DNA of 64,000 nt from contig SJPJ01000001.1 of assembly GCA_007859835.1 (NCBI GenBank), positions 7,147,400 through 7,211,399 of the forward strand, written 5' to 3'. The translations under genes and the position numbers were made by a program. Position 1 is the stretch's first letter, and each line of letters starts with the position of its first letter. Under the pieces are notes generated by a model. The model had not been told where the DNA came from. It worked only from the letters and a program-made list of their open reading frames with translations, and did not search any database. Positions 25,012 to 34,560 of the stretch are shown piece by piece. The DNA is from Novipirellula herctigrandis. GTDB taxonomy: Bacteria > Planctomycetota > Planctomycetia > Pirellulales > Pirellulaceae.

Positions 25012-26919
25012 TCAGGTCCATCGACGTAGCCACTTTTCCAGAATCAATAAATTCCACAACCGGTAACCATGGTTGTGTTCGTTTTGTTCGTGAGCACGGA
25101 CCAATTCCTCGATGACCTCTCGGCGCATGTACGGAGCGATCCTGGCGTCATCGCCGAGTAGCGTATCGTGCACCATTGGTTTGAGTTCGTTACGGAACCA
25201 ATTCGCGATCGGAATCCCGAAGCCCATTTTCTTGCGAGTGAAAATCTCTTTGGGAATCATCGATCCGAACGTATCTTGCAAGATCAGCTTGCCGCGCCGG
25301 CCGCGGAATTTCAGATTCACTGGTAATGATGCGGCATATTCAACCAAGCGGTAATCCAGTAGCGGTTGGCGAACTTCCAATCCATTTCCCATCGAGGCGA
25401 TATCTACTTTGGTACACAAATCGCAAGGCAAATACGTCAATACGTCACTGGTCGACGCTCGCGTCACGACGTCGCGTCCTTTTGATCTTGTCCATGCGGC
25501 GTCCAGGAAATCGAACGGATCGTCACCGGGAAGTTCTTTCAAGAAGTCATCCGTGTAAAGGCCCGCACGCATCGATTCAGGGAAAATTTGCAGCCACTCC
25601 AAATACCGCCGTGCCGCGGGGCGGCCGAGCGCTTCGGTGAACCGTTTCGCTCGCCTCATCAATGATCGCTGTTTCTGCGAATCGGGTAGACGCTGGATCA
25701 AGCCAATCCCAGGGATCCGATGGATCGGAAAAATCTTTTGCAATTTGTTGCTCAACCACAACGCTTGATAACGCTCATACCCTGCGAACAACTCATCACC
25801 ACCGTCGCCTGACAAGGCAACGGTCACTTTTCGCCGCGTCAACTCCGACAAATACCAAGTGGGGACCGCAGACGAATCGCCGAATGGTTCGTCATAGTGC
25901 CATACCAATTTGTCGATGATTTCGACGCCATTGGGCATTACCTCAAACCGTTCATGTTGAGTTCCCAAATGCTTAGCGACCTGAGCGGCGTAGGCTGTTT
26001 CGTCAAAGTCCGAAACTGGAAACCCAATGCTGAATGTTCGCACCGGAGTATCGGACAACGATTGAGCGATTGCGGTGACCAACGACGAATCGATGCCGCC
26101 CGACAAGAACGAACCGAGCGGCACGTCACTTTGCATTCTAAGTCGAACCGAATCGGTTAACAGTTCTCGGATTCGTTCGCACGCTTCTTCACGACGCGTA
26201 GGAACTTCGACGCTGGGATCGTAATTCCAATATCGCTCGACACGTATCCGCCCATTTTCAAATACCGCAAAATGCCCCGGAGCCAATTTGTGGACGCCTT
26301 TCCATATCGTGCTTGGCGGCGGAATGTACTGGTAGGTCAAAAATTCGTCGATCGCACCTGGATCGATTTCATTGCAGACGCCACCCGCCTGGACAAGGCA
26401 TTTCAATTCACTTCCGAAGACCAATCGATTGTTTTTGACGGCATAGTAGAGCGGTTTTTGTCCGATCCGATCTCTTGCTAATACCATTCGATTTCGGTTG
26501 GTATCCCAAATTGCGATCGCGAACATCCCATTTAACTGCGAGAAACAATCGGTTCCTTCGTCTTCATAGAGATGCAAGATCGATTCGCCGTCGCCGTGCG
26601 TGGCGAACGTGTGCCCGGTTCCTTCGAGTCGTCGCCGAAGGGTTTGGAAATTGTAGATCTCGCCATTGAAAACCATTCGCACCGAGCCATCCTCGTTGGC
26701 CATCGGTTGGCGGGCTCCTTCGAGGTCGATAATGCTGAGTCGGCGAAAACCCAAACCCACCCCGACACGGTTCCCGTAAGCGTCGTGGTGATTCGTATCG
26801 AGCCAAGTTTGGGAGTCGTCCGGACCGCGATGGGCGATCGCGTCGGTCATCTTAGTAAGTAAGGATTGGTCAATCGATTGTCGAGAGTCGAGCCATACCG
26901 CACCGGTGATCCCACACAT
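25012..26919 (-). CDS. asnB: Asparagine synthase (glutamine-hydrolysing)
   Basis: A 635-residue complete AsnB. The N-terminal Ntn glutaminase begins MCGITGAVW with catalytic Cys2, then AHRGPDDS and NGEIYNF. The synthetase domain carries the PP-loop SFLSGGIDSSLV (near residues 268-279) and VALSGDGGDELFAGY. It makes asparagine, or amidates another carboxylate, from glutamine and ATP. Such long AsnB forms are also common in exopolysaccharide loci, but no such locus adjoins. Divergent from the metal-efflux operon. Compare the Cys-less relative at 8317-9669. Confidence 0.95.
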   Translation of the reverse strand: MCGITGAVWLDSRQSIDQSLLTKMTDAIAHRGPDDSQTWLDTNHHDAYGNRVGVGLGFRRLSIIDLEGARQPMANEDGSVRMVFNGEIYNFQTLRRRLEGTGHTFATHGDGESILHLYEDEGTDCFSQLNGMFAIAIWDTNRNRMVLARDRIGQKPLYYAVKNNRLVFGSELKCLVQAGGVCNEIDPGAIDEFLTYQYIPPPSTIWKGVHKLAPGHFAVFENGRIRVERYWNYDPSVEVPTRREEACERIRELLTDSVRLRMQSDVPLGSFLSGGIDSSLVTAIAQSLSDTPVRTFSIGFPVSDFDETAYAAQVAKHLGTQHERFEVMPNGVEIIDKLVWHYDEPFGDSSAVPTWYLSELTRRKVTVALSGDGGDELFAGYERYQALWLSNKLQKIFPIHRIPGIGLIQRLPDSQKQRSLMRRAKRFTEALGRPAARRYLEWLQIFPESMRAGLYTDDFLKELPGDDPFDFLDAAWTRSKGRDVVTRASTSDVLTYLPCDLCTKVDIASMGNGLEVRQPLLDYRLVEYAASLPVNLKFRGRRGKLILQDTFGSMIPKEIFTRKKMGFGIPIANWFRNELKPMVHDTLLGDDARIAPYMRREVIEELVRAHEQNEHNHGYRLWNLLILEKWLRRWT

Positions 26920-27082
26920 GAATAGATTGTCTTATTTGGATGAGGAAATGTTTGGGGACCAATGACCGATGGATGAATACTGCTGCCCTAGTATGGCTTC
27001 CTTGGCCAGTCCGGGCAACGCCGTGTTGGGAACGAATTGCGACGAATTGACGCAGGATCGTTTCGTAGTTACGATCGATCAA

Positions 27083-27589
27083 ATGATGAGTAGTGTCCAA
27101 TTGCGTCATGATCGGAACCGAACAAAGTCTCTTCGCAATGTCGGTTTGTGGATGGTTGCATGGTTGTTGGCTTGCCAATTTCCGATGCCCGTTTCGCATT
27201 TTCATGCCACAATGTCTGAAGCTTCCCTGCTAGCTCATTTAGATCAATCCCACGGGGCAGTCGCGGTATCAGAGAAAGAAACGCATTGGCACTGGTGCAT
27301 GCCGTGGAACTCGCCGGTTTGCGGAGATGAAGACCAGCGTGACGATCCGTTTGACCATCAGGGTCGAGTGGCAAATTCGCCGACCGGTTTTTGGGGATCA
27401 GGGGATGGGTTAGTCGTTGATCAAGATTCCGATCCGGAGTTAATCCCTGCCGCAGCGGTTAGGATCGCGTGTGCGGGCGACGATCCCAAGCGAAGTTTGG
27501 AACGTTCTTCTTCAAGTGTGCCCCTCTCTTTTTTGCACACCTTCTCGGCGGTGCGTCTGCTGACGCTCGTTTGTGTTTGTTTGCGTTGA
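27083..27589 (+). CDS. Small exported protein heading a metal-efflux operon, unknown family
   Basis: 168 residues from the ATG at 27083. One hydrophobic segment (about residues 20-32, GLWMVAWLLACQFP) looks like a signal or anchor. It is followed by a His/Trp/Cys-rich stretch: SHFHATM, then THWHWCMPWNSPVC, residues well suited to bind copper or zinc. The C-terminal part is acidic, with a final hydrophobic run. The gene lies 61 bp before the adaptor gene of an RND metal pump. A TTGACG-N17-TACGAT pair at 27047-27075 would place the transcript start almost on the ATG. The frame is open back to 26969, but that extension has no features. I do not recognise the family. Confidence 0.6.
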   Translation: MMSSVQLRHDRNRTKSLRNVGLWMVAWLLACQFPMPVSHFHATMSEASLLAHLDQSHGAVAVSEKETHWHWCMPWNSPVCGDEDQRDDPFDHQGRVANSPTGFWGSGDGLVVDQDSDPELIPAAAVRIACAGDDPKRSLERSSSSVPLSFLHTFSAVRLLTLVCVCLR

Positions 27590-27650
27590 TCGATTGCGAC
27601 TTTTGTTTTGATTTGTCGCTGATTTCGATTCACTACGCATTCAAATTCTC

Positions 27651-29114
27651 ATGTCAAAAAAACTTGTTTACGCGGTTTCGCTATGCGCCGTGATCGTGGC
27701 GGGCGGATGGTTGTTTTGGGCGCTGCTGCCTGACGAGCCTGTAATAACGGCAACGCAATCCACCGCTTCTACGGAGCTTCAAACGGAGATCAACACGGTC
27801 CGTTTGACTCCTGAAAACAGGGTGTCCGTTGGAATTGTAGTCGAAACGGCAAAGGTGCATTCGCTCGTTCCCACGCGGACGTTACCGGGCCGGCTTGATT
27901 ATGACCAAGATCTGCACGTCGCGATCAAGTCCGCCTGTGATGGCATCGTTACCGAAGTAATGGCTCACCCCGGTACCATGGTGTCCAGAGGCCAAGTGGT
28001 TGCCACGATTGTCAGCCCCGAGGTTGGCCAAGCTCGGAGCCTCGTTCAATCACGGTTAGCGGACCAAAGCCTCGCTGAATCTGCACGCGATCGAGACCAC
28101 GCGATTTGCTTGGGGGTCCAAAGACTTGTCGAAATGATTCGTGAGGGAAAGACGCCCGACCAAATCGAAGAGGAACTCGCGGACGAATCGCTAGGCGTCT
28201 ATCGCCGCACTTTGATTAGCGCTTACACTCGAGAGCGTTTGGCGAAGGAAGTAGCCAAAAGCTCGCGAGAGGCGGCTTCACGTGGCGCACTGGCAGGCCG
28301 AATTCAGAGTGAGCGAGAAAATGAGCAACAAGCTGCAGAAGCTTCGTTGGCTTCGTTGGCCGATTCCTCTCTCTTTGAAGTTCACCAAAAATGCAAACAA
28401 TCCGAAGCTGCGTTTGCCGCTGCAAAACGCGAAGTCAAAATCAGCTTGCAGAGGCTCAACGCGTTACTCGGGCCGGCTGCACCTCACGCGACCGAAACCA
28501 CCTTTGATACCGGACAAAGCGATACAATTTCCAATGTCGACTTAGTGTCTCCGATTGACGGCACCGTCGAAGAACGCTTGTTGACTGCGACCGAACGAGT
28601 GATTGCGGGCGATTCGATTTTTACCATCGCAGATACCGATCGCCTATGGGCGGTGGCGGACGTGCGCGAACGTGATTGGTCGGCGATCACGGTGTCGACG
28701 GGGCAACGCGTGAAAGTCACTTTGCCGGCGATGGAGGAAGCTGCGTTCGACGCCGAGATTATTATCGTCGGACGTCGAGTGGATCCGGCAACTGGCGCGG
28801 CCCCACTCGTTGCGGCACTGCAATCGAGCGACACACGGCTCCGCCCTGGGTTGTTTCTGCGCATGAAAGTTCCCACCGGTCCACCAACAGACGTCATCGC
28901 CGTTCCGGAGCAAGCGGTGGTAGTGCATGAGAACGAGTCATTTGTTTTTGTAGCGGAAGGCGAAGATACATTTCGCCGCGTCAATGTCAGCACCGGTCGA
29001 TCCGAGGATGGCTATACCGAAATCGAATGCGGGATTGACGAAGGTGATCCGGTTGTCGTTGCGGGCGTGTTTAAGCTAAAGAGCGAATTGCTGCTCGCCG
29101 GCGAGGGAGAATAA
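27651..29114 (+). CDS. RND efflux periplasmic adaptor subunit (CusB/CzcB type)
   Basis: The membrane fusion protein of a tripartite metal pump. An N-terminal anchor helix (about residues 5-25) is followed by the barrel-sandwich half-motif VAIKSACDGIVTEVMAHPGTMVSRGQVV (partly), a long helical hairpin (roughly residues 120-290, rich in Glu/Arg/Ala), and the second lipoyl half DLVSPIDGTVEERL. The beta-barrel segment LWAVADVRERDW and the membrane-proximal region with VFVAEGEDTFRRVNV come last. It links the inner-membrane pump to an outer-membrane channel. The stop is two bases before the GTG of the pump gene. No cytoplasmic or His-rich extension is seen. Confidence 0.92.
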   Translation: MSKKLVYAVSLCAVIVAGGWLFWALLPDEPVITATQSTASTELQTEINTVRLTPENRVSVGIVVETAKVHSLVPTRTLPGRLDYDQDLHVAIKSACDGIVTEVMAHPGTMVSRGQVVATIVSPEVGQARSLVQSRLADQSLAESARDRDHAICLGVQRLVEMIREGKTPDQIEEELADESLGVYRRTLISAYTRERLAKEVAKSSREAASRGALAGRIQSERENEQQAAEASLASLADSSLFEVHQKCKQSEAAFAAAKREVKISLQRLNALLGPAAPHATETTFDTGQSDTISNVDLVSPIDGTVEERLLTATERVIAGDSIFTIADTDRLWAVADVRERDWSAITVSTGQRVKVTLPAMEEAAFDAEIIIVGRRVDPATGAAPLVAALQSSDTRLRPGLFLRMKVPTGPPTDVIAVPEQAVVVHENESFVFVAEGEDTFRRVNVSTGRSEDGYTEIECGIDEGDPVVVAGVFKLKSELLLAGEGE

Positions 29115-29116
29115 CG

Positions 29117-32100
29117 GTGCTAAGAAAACTCATTGAATTTTGTCTCGAAAATCGCTTTATCATTTTGGCGTCGACGTTCCTGATGGCCATAGCTGGCGTT
29201 AAGAGTGCCATCGAATTGCCAATCGATGCGGTTCCGGATATGACCAACGTCCAAGTCGCCGTAATCACCGATGCAGGTTCATTGTCACCGGTGGAAGTCG
29301 AACAATATATTACTTATCCGATCGAATCGACGATGGGCGGTTTGCCGAATGTCGAAGAGGTCCGCAGCGTTTCAAAGTTTGGCATTTCCGTGGTCACGAT
29401 CGTTTTCAACGAAGGGACCGACGTCTACTTTGCTCGCCAAGTTGTCACCGAGCGATTGCCAACCGCTGCGGCTGCGATTCCACCGGGATATGGCACACCC
29501 GAACTGGGGCCGCTGACGACGGCGCTTGGCGAAATTCTGCAATTCGAAGTCCGTGGCGACGAATATACGCCGATGCAACTGCGGACGATGTTGGAATGGG
29601 AAATCGCACCTAAAATGCGCGAAGTGCGTGGCGTTACGGAAATCAATACGCACGGCGGCTTCTACAAATCGTTTGAAATTCGTCCCGATCCTGATCAATT
29701 GGCAAGCAACAACATTACGCTCAGCGAATTGTTTGATCGAATTCAACAAAACAACGGTTCCACAGGTGGCGGATATGTCGTCCACCACGATGAACAACGC
29801 TTTATCCGTGGCGAAGCACTCTTGAAGGGGATCGACGATATTCGCCAAATTGTGATTCGTCGCGATGAAAATGTGGCGCCCCTTTTGTTGTCGGACATCG
29901 CGGAAGTCACGGTCGCGCCGTTGACACGCCAAGGCGCGGTGACTCGCGATGGACGTGGCGAAGCGGTTACAGGCCTAGTGATGATGTTGATTGGTGAAAA
30001 TTCGCGAGAGGTGGTCGCGCGGGTCAAAGAGCGAATCGACGAGATCGGACAAACGCTTGCGCCTGGCGTGTCGCTTGAAATTACCTACGACCGATCGGCC
30101 TTAATTGGGCGAACCTTGCATACGGTAACAAAGAACCTCCTCGAAGGAGGTGTTTTGGTGATTTTGGTTTTGCTGATGATGCTAGGAAGTATTCGAGCGG
30201 GATTGATCGTGGCACTTGCGATTCCGCTTTCGATGTTGTTCGCTGCGAATTTGATGTATGCGACGGCAATCTCGGCAAGTCTGATGAGTCTCGGAGCGAT
30301 CGACTTTGGTTTGATCGTCGATTCGTCTGTCATTATGGTTGAAAATTGCATGCACCGTTTGTCTGAAAACACGTTGGGCGTGAGGAAACGTATCGATGTG
30401 ATTCGCGATGCTTGTATCGAGGTGCGAAAGCCAACGTTGTTTGGTGAATTGATCATCGCGGTCGTCTATATCCCTGTGCTACTACTCCAAGGGACCGAGG
30501 GAAAGTTGTTTCGTCCGATGGCGTTAACGGTTTTGTTCGCGTTGTTTGGATCGCTCATTTTGTCCATGACACTGATGCCCGTGTTGGCGTCGTTGGCGCT
30601 GCCGCGAAATTTGTCTGACAAGGATGTGTTCTTCGTCCGTTGGATCAAAGTGATTTATCGGCCATTGGTTCATCAAGCAATTCGAGCGCCGATGATGATT
30701 GCGTTAGTTGCCTTTACCGTGTTTGCCGTAAGCATTCCGGTATCGATGCGTTTGGGTGCCGAGTTCATGCCGCGACTCGAAGAAGGCGATTTACTTGTCG
30801 AAGCTCAACGGTTACCAAGTGCCACGATCGAGGGGGCAACCGAGATGAGTACCGAGATCGAAAAGATCTTGATGGACTTTCCCGAGGTGAAAACGGTATT
30901 CTGTAAAACCGGACGGCCCGAGATTGCCAACGATGTGATGGGCGTCCATCAAACGGACGTTTGGGTCATCTTGAAATCGCACGATCAATGGCGAGCAGGC
31001 GTTTCGCGAAACGATTTGATTGCTGAGATGGACGAACAACTCAATCGACGCGTCGCTGGTGTCGCCTTTGGATTCACTCAGCCAATCGAGATGCGGGTGG
31101 ACGAATTGGTTGCGGGAGTAAAGTCGGATGTGGCGGTATTGTTATACGGCGACGATCTAGAGATGCTTGCGAAAAAATCAAAAGAGATTGAATCGGTGTT
31201 GTCTTTGATCGACGGATCGGCTGACGTACGTGCCGACTATCAAGCAAATCTGCAAACCTTGTCGATCCGTCCGCGTCGCGATGCATTGGCCCGCTATGGA
31301 ATTGATGCTTCAAAAGTGCTTGGCGCAATCGAATCGCTTGGTGGGCGACCGGTCGGTGTTATCATCGACGGTCGGGCACGCTACCCGATTCTGGTACGAA
31401 TTCCTGAATCGTGGCGAAAAGAAATGTCGCTTTTGAAGCAATTGCCGGTCGACCAGGCAGGTGGACGGATCGTTTCGCTTGGTGAATTGGCTGATTTAAC
31501 GCTTGAGGAAACGCCACCCTCGGTTGAGCATGACAACGTCCGGCGGCGGACCTTCATCGCAGCGAATGTCCGCGGTCGCGATGTTGCCAGCTTTGTAAAC
31601 GATGCTAAGCGGGCGGTCGCGGAGAATGTTCAATTGCCGCCTGGATACGAGATTCGGTGGGGAGGTGACTTTGAGAACTTACAATCGGCTAGCCGGCGAT
31701 TGATGTTGATCACGCCGTTGGTGCTGCTGCTGATCTTCTTGCTGCTTCATACGACATTCGGAAGCGTATCGTTGGCGATGTTGATTTTCCTTGCGGTTCC
31801 GATGGCCGCCAGTGGCGGGATCTTTGCCTTGGCGATTCGAGGCATGCCATTTAGTATTTCTGCTGGGGTGGGGTTCATTGCATTGTTTGGCGTTGCGGTC
31901 TTGAACGGTTTGGTTTGGGTAAGTGCAGCCGAACGCGCTCGGATTGCAGGCTTATCAATGAAAGAAGTGACCGAGCAAACGGCACTGAACCGAATGCGCC
32001 CGGTTTTGATGACGGCCTTGGTCGCCAGTTTAGGGTTCGTGCCGATGGCGTTATCCGGTAGCGACGGCGCGGAGCTTCAACGCCCGCTTGCAACGGTTGT

Positions 32101-32203
32101 CATCGGAGGTCTGATTACCAGCACGCTATTAACTGGGTTGGTCATCCCCGCAATCTATCCATGGTTTGCACCGAGAAGAAACCCAGCAGCAGAATTGGAA
32201 TAA
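29117..32203 (+). CDS. Heavy-metal efflux RND pump (CusA/CzcA family)
   Basis: A 1028-residue proton-driven inner-membrane exporter. Twelve transmembrane segments in two halves; the N-terminus begins LIEFCLENRFIILAS as in CzcA. The TM4 proton-relay motif reads AIDFGLIVDSSVIMVEN, with the Asp-x-Asp/Glu pattern of the divalent-metal (CzcA-like) group rather than the CusA pattern, so zinc, cobalt or nickel are at least as likely as copper. GTG start with GAGGGAG upstream. Translationally close-coupled to the adaptor (2-bp gap). No outer-membrane factor gene follows, which leaves the tripartite system incomplete in this window. Confidence 0.95.
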   Translation: MLRKLIEFCLENRFIILASTFLMAIAGVKSAIELPIDAVPDMTNVQVAVITDAGSLSPVEVEQYITYPIESTMGGLPNVEEVRSVSKFGISVVTIVFNEGTDVYFARQVVTERLPTAAAAIPPGYGTPELGPLTTALGEILQFEVRGDEYTPMQLRTMLEWEIAPKMREVRGVTEINTHGGFYKSFEIRPDPDQLASNNITLSELFDRIQQNNGSTGGGYVVHHDEQRFIRGEALLKGIDDIRQIVIRRDENVAPLLLSDIAEVTVAPLTRQGAVTRDGRGEAVTGLVMMLIGENSREVVARVKERIDEIGQTLAPGVSLEITYDRSALIGRTLHTVTKNLLEGGVLVILVLLMMLGSIRAGLIVALAIPLSMLFAANLMYATAISASLMSLGAIDFGLIVDSSVIMVENCMHRLSENTLGVRKRIDVIRDACIEVRKPTLFGELIIAVVYIPVLLLQGTEGKLFRPMALTVLFALFGSLILSMTLMPVLASLALPRNLSDKDVFFVRWIKVIYRPLVHQAIRAPMMIALVAFTVFAVSIPVSMRLGAEFMPRLEEGDLLVEAQRLPSATIEGATEMSTEIEKILMDFPEVKTVFCKTGRPEIANDVMGVHQTDVWVILKSHDQWRAGVSRNDLIAEMDEQLNRRVAGVAFGFTQPIEMRVDELVAGVKSDVAVLLYGDDLEMLAKKSKEIESVLSLIDGSADVRADYQANLQTLSIRPRRDALARYGIDASKVLGAIESLGGRPVGVIIDGRARYPILVRIPESWRKEMSLLKQLPVDQAGGRIVSLGELADLTLEETPPSVEHDNVRRRTFIAANVRGRDVASFVNDAKRAVAENVQLPPGYEIRWGGDFENLQSASRRLMLITPLVLLLIFLLLHTTFGSVSLAMLIFLAVPMAASGGIFALAIRGMPFSISAGVGFIALFGVAVLNGLVWVSAAERARIAGLSMKEVTEQTALNRMRPVLMTALVASLGFVPMALSGSDGAELQRPLATVVIGGLITSTLLTGLVIPAIYPWFAPRRNPAAELE

Positions 32204-32303
32204 ACGCGTCGCAAGACATAGGCCGCCGTCGCTAAACTGCAAGCGACCATATACTCGGTGTTGAAACTTGCCGGTGGCGATTGAATCGTCTTCTGGGAAA
32301 ATT

Positions 32304-32900
32304 TCAATCGCGGAAATCGTAGCGTTTTTGTTCGGCGTGGATCACCGTTGAGAAGAAACTGCGAAGCTTTGGTTGACTATGCTCGGTCAGCCGAACGCTC
32401 TTGGTGTTTTCGCCGTCGCCAACCCAACCGCTTTCGAGTTCCAAATCGATTACGATCGGTTCGAAACGATTGGCGGTTGGGTCAGTGATTCGCAGGCGAA
32501 TCAGTCGGGAATTCAATTTGTCACCAACCGTACGCGACCCAAGTGGGTTCATGCTGCTGGTCGTCCAGTCGTAGCTTCGCTCGTCGAGCATTGCGTGGCG
32601 TAATAGTCCCAACCCCGGCATTGTCGTCAGTTCGATCGAGTTCGGTGTTTCGCCGTTTGACGACACGTCAGTAATGGGTTCGTCTATCGGAATCAGCTCT
32701 ATCCGTTCGCCGATTTGAAACGCCGTGATCATATCATCACCCCAAAACGATCGGGTTTTTTCCAGTCGCGTTCGCCGACCCTTGATGCTGGCGATTGCTC
32801 CGATCACAGCTAAACAAGCGACCGCGAGCCCAATCAGGACGCCTCGGCGCGTGATTCGGGCTCGTGGATCGTTGTATTTGTCGTCGTGTTGTGTTGACAT
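32304..32900 (-). CDS. Single-span membrane protein of unknown function
   Basis: 198 residues: a basic N-terminus, one transmembrane helix (about residues 19-40, GVLIGLAVACLAVIGAIAS), then a soluble, probably periplasmic, domain with beta-rich phrases (RLIRLRITDP, PIVIDLELESGW). I do not recognise it. The ATG overlaps the stop codon of the LRR lipoprotein gene by one base (TAATG at 32898-32902, minus strand), so the two are translationally coupled and probably act together at the membrane. Confidence 0.62.
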   Translation of the reverse strand: MSTQHDDKYNDPRARITRRGVLIGLAVACLAVIGAIASIKGRRTRLEKTRSFWGDDMITAFQIGERIELIPIDEPITDVSSNGETPNSIELTTMPGLGLLRHAMLDERSYDWTTSSMNPLGSRTVGDKLNSRLIRLRITDPTANRFEPIVIDLELESGWVGDGENTKSVRLTEHSQPKLRSFFSTVIHAEQKRYDFRD

Positions 32901-34246
32901 TAGTTTTCGAACTCAACGACTTTTAGCTCAGCGTATTTTTCCACCAATTCGTCAATCACATCATAACCGATCGAAGTGTTGGCCACGTTTAACAGTTTCA
33001 GCTTTGGCAGTGCCGCCAGTTTGCGGAAACTGTCATCGGTCAATTGCGTGCCTGCGACGTTGATATTTTCGATGTCTTGAAATTTCAAAAGCGTGTCGAT
33101 CGATTCATCGGTGATGTCGGTACTTTTCAAATTCAGCTCTTTCAGCTTTGTCAGCCCACCGAATTGGTTAAGTGCCTCATCATCGGTCTTGGTTTCCCAA
33201 AGCCCGAGGTAGGTCAGTTGAGTTAGCTTTCCAATCTCTGCCAACCCCTCGGAATTGACCAAACGACATTCGGCAATGTCGAGGAAGTTGACTTTGGGTA
33301 GCGACGCGATGATTTTCAGTCCGTCACTATCGAGTGAAGTGTCGCGCAATTCCAATCTCGTAAGATTTTTCAGGCCAGCAATCGATTTGAAGCCTTCGCC
33401 GGTCACATCGGAACCGCGAATCCGCAATCGCTTTAACTTTGAAAGTCCCTCAAGGTGTTTCATTCCTTCGTCGTTGATTTTGGTGTAGTCCAATTGGATG
33501 GACTCGAGCGACTTCATCGCACCGAGGATTTTCAACGATACGTTACTGATCGAAGTGCAGTAGTTGGCATTGAACGATTTAAGTTTCAAGTCAGCCAACT
33601 TGGCCACTCCGTCATCGGTGACCTTCGATTTTTCAAGCTGGATATCGACGAGCGATTTAATTTTGGCCAATTCATCAAGCGCGGCGTCTTGGACATTCGT
33701 GTTTCGTAAATCGATCGCGCGTAACTTGCTAAGCGATTGGAGTTTCGCCAATCCTTCTTTGGACGCGGCAGTGCGGCGAAGGAACAACGCTTCGAGAGTC
33801 GGTAGCTTTGCGATCGAGTCAAGCGTTTTGTTGCTAATGGCCGAATCTGTAAAATCAAGTCGCTTGATCTTGGACCATGATTCAATCACCGACATCCCTT
33901 CATCTGAAACACCTGGCCCCGTGAACCGAGCGATTTCAACGTTGGGGACGCCTGACAAATGGCTTAGCGAATCGGCGATGCTCTCATCACTTGCGACTGC
34001 CAATTCGACGACGTTTCCGGCTTGGTTGTTCTTAAGCAAGTATCCTGCTTCGCGCAGAGCTTCGACATCAGCAGGCGTATCAGCCACGATCGTCACTTTG
34101 ATCGGTGGCGTCTTCTCGGCCGAAGGCTGTTTTTCAGCAACTTCACTGGATGACTTTGGGGCGCATCCGCTCATGACAAAGAGTATTAGAAGCATGGAGC
34201 ATCGCAGGCTATTCGACCATACCGGTGCGAGGTTTTTCCTCGACAT
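32900..34246 (-). CDS. Leucine-rich-repeat lipoprotein
   Basis: 448 residues from the ATG at 34246. A lipoprotein signal peptide ends in the lipobox MSGC (cysteine near residue 28), so it should be lipid-anchored. A short polar linker leads to about a dozen LRR units of roughly 24 residues with the pattern LxxLxxLxLxxTxIxDxGL (for example LEALFLRRTAASKEGLAKL), of the GALA/internalin-like class common in planctomycetes. Such solenoids bind proteins or glycans. The in-frame extension to 34420 is ignored because it lacks a signal peptide and reads as spacer. Coupled to the membrane protein at 32304. Confidence 0.88.
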   Translation of the reverse strand: MSRKNLAPVWSNSLRCSMLLILFVMSGCAPKSSSEVAEKQPSAEKTPPIKVTIVADTPADVEALREAGYLLKNNQAGNVVELAVASDESIADSLSHLSGVPNVEIARFTGPGVSDEGMSVIESWSKIKRLDFTDSAISNKTLDSIAKLPTLEALFLRRTAASKEGLAKLQSLSKLRAIDLRNTNVQDAALDELAKIKSLVDIQLEKSKVTDDGVAKLADLKLKSFNANYCTSISNVSLKILGAMKSLESIQLDYTKINDEGMKHLEGLSKLKRLRIRGSDVTGEGFKSIAGLKNLTRLELRDTSLDSDGLKIIASLPKVNFLDIAECRLVNSEGLAEIGKLTQLTYLGLWETKTDDEALNQFGGLTKLKELNLKSTDITDESIDTLLKFQDIENINVAGTQLTDDSFRKLAALPKLKLLNVANTSIGYDVIDELVEKYAELKVVEFEN

Positions 34247-34560
34247 TTGGTGAACTGTGTGATTGTTTGTAGTGGGTTTTGGGGTCCAAAAAGCGGACAT
34301 GGCAACGAAGGCTCCAAAGCGAGGCAGAGTGGATTGGGGGCAGGCAACCGAACAACCAAGCGTAAACCTTTTGAGCCGATTTGGCAACGAACCCTCAGGG
34401 GCGAATCGATCGCTGCGCACGAAAGACTGCGAATGCGGGGCACAGGTGAAAATCGATTGTTGTCTGCCGATTCAAGCCCTGCTATTCTGTTACCGTGGTT
34501 TTGAGAATCTCGTCAAAACTTCCTACCCATTTCCCCACCTCCTCTTCGAAAGAATATTGT
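34247..34560. other. Divergent intergenic spacer, about 310 bp
   Basis: Separates the LRR lipoprotein from the oxidoreductase. It contains the promoter-like pair at 34460-34488. No other gene, hairpin or repeat seen. Confidence 0.55.
34460..34488 (+). promoter_or_regulatory. Promoter-like sequence for the exported oxidoreductase
   Basis: TTGTCT (34460-34465), a 17-bp spacer and TATTCT (34483-34488), 72 bp before the ATG at 34561. A reasonable sigma-70 match. Confidence 0.42.

Noticed and set aside
26969-27082. N-terminal extension of the exported protein before the efflux pump
   Set aside because: The 38 extra residues have no signal and carry Cys/Pro-rich spacer-like sequence. The basic and hydrophobic signal begins after the ATG at 27083.
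34247-34420. N-terminal extension of the LRR lipoprotein
   Set aside because: It would bury the lipoprotein signal peptide 58 residues inside the protein.
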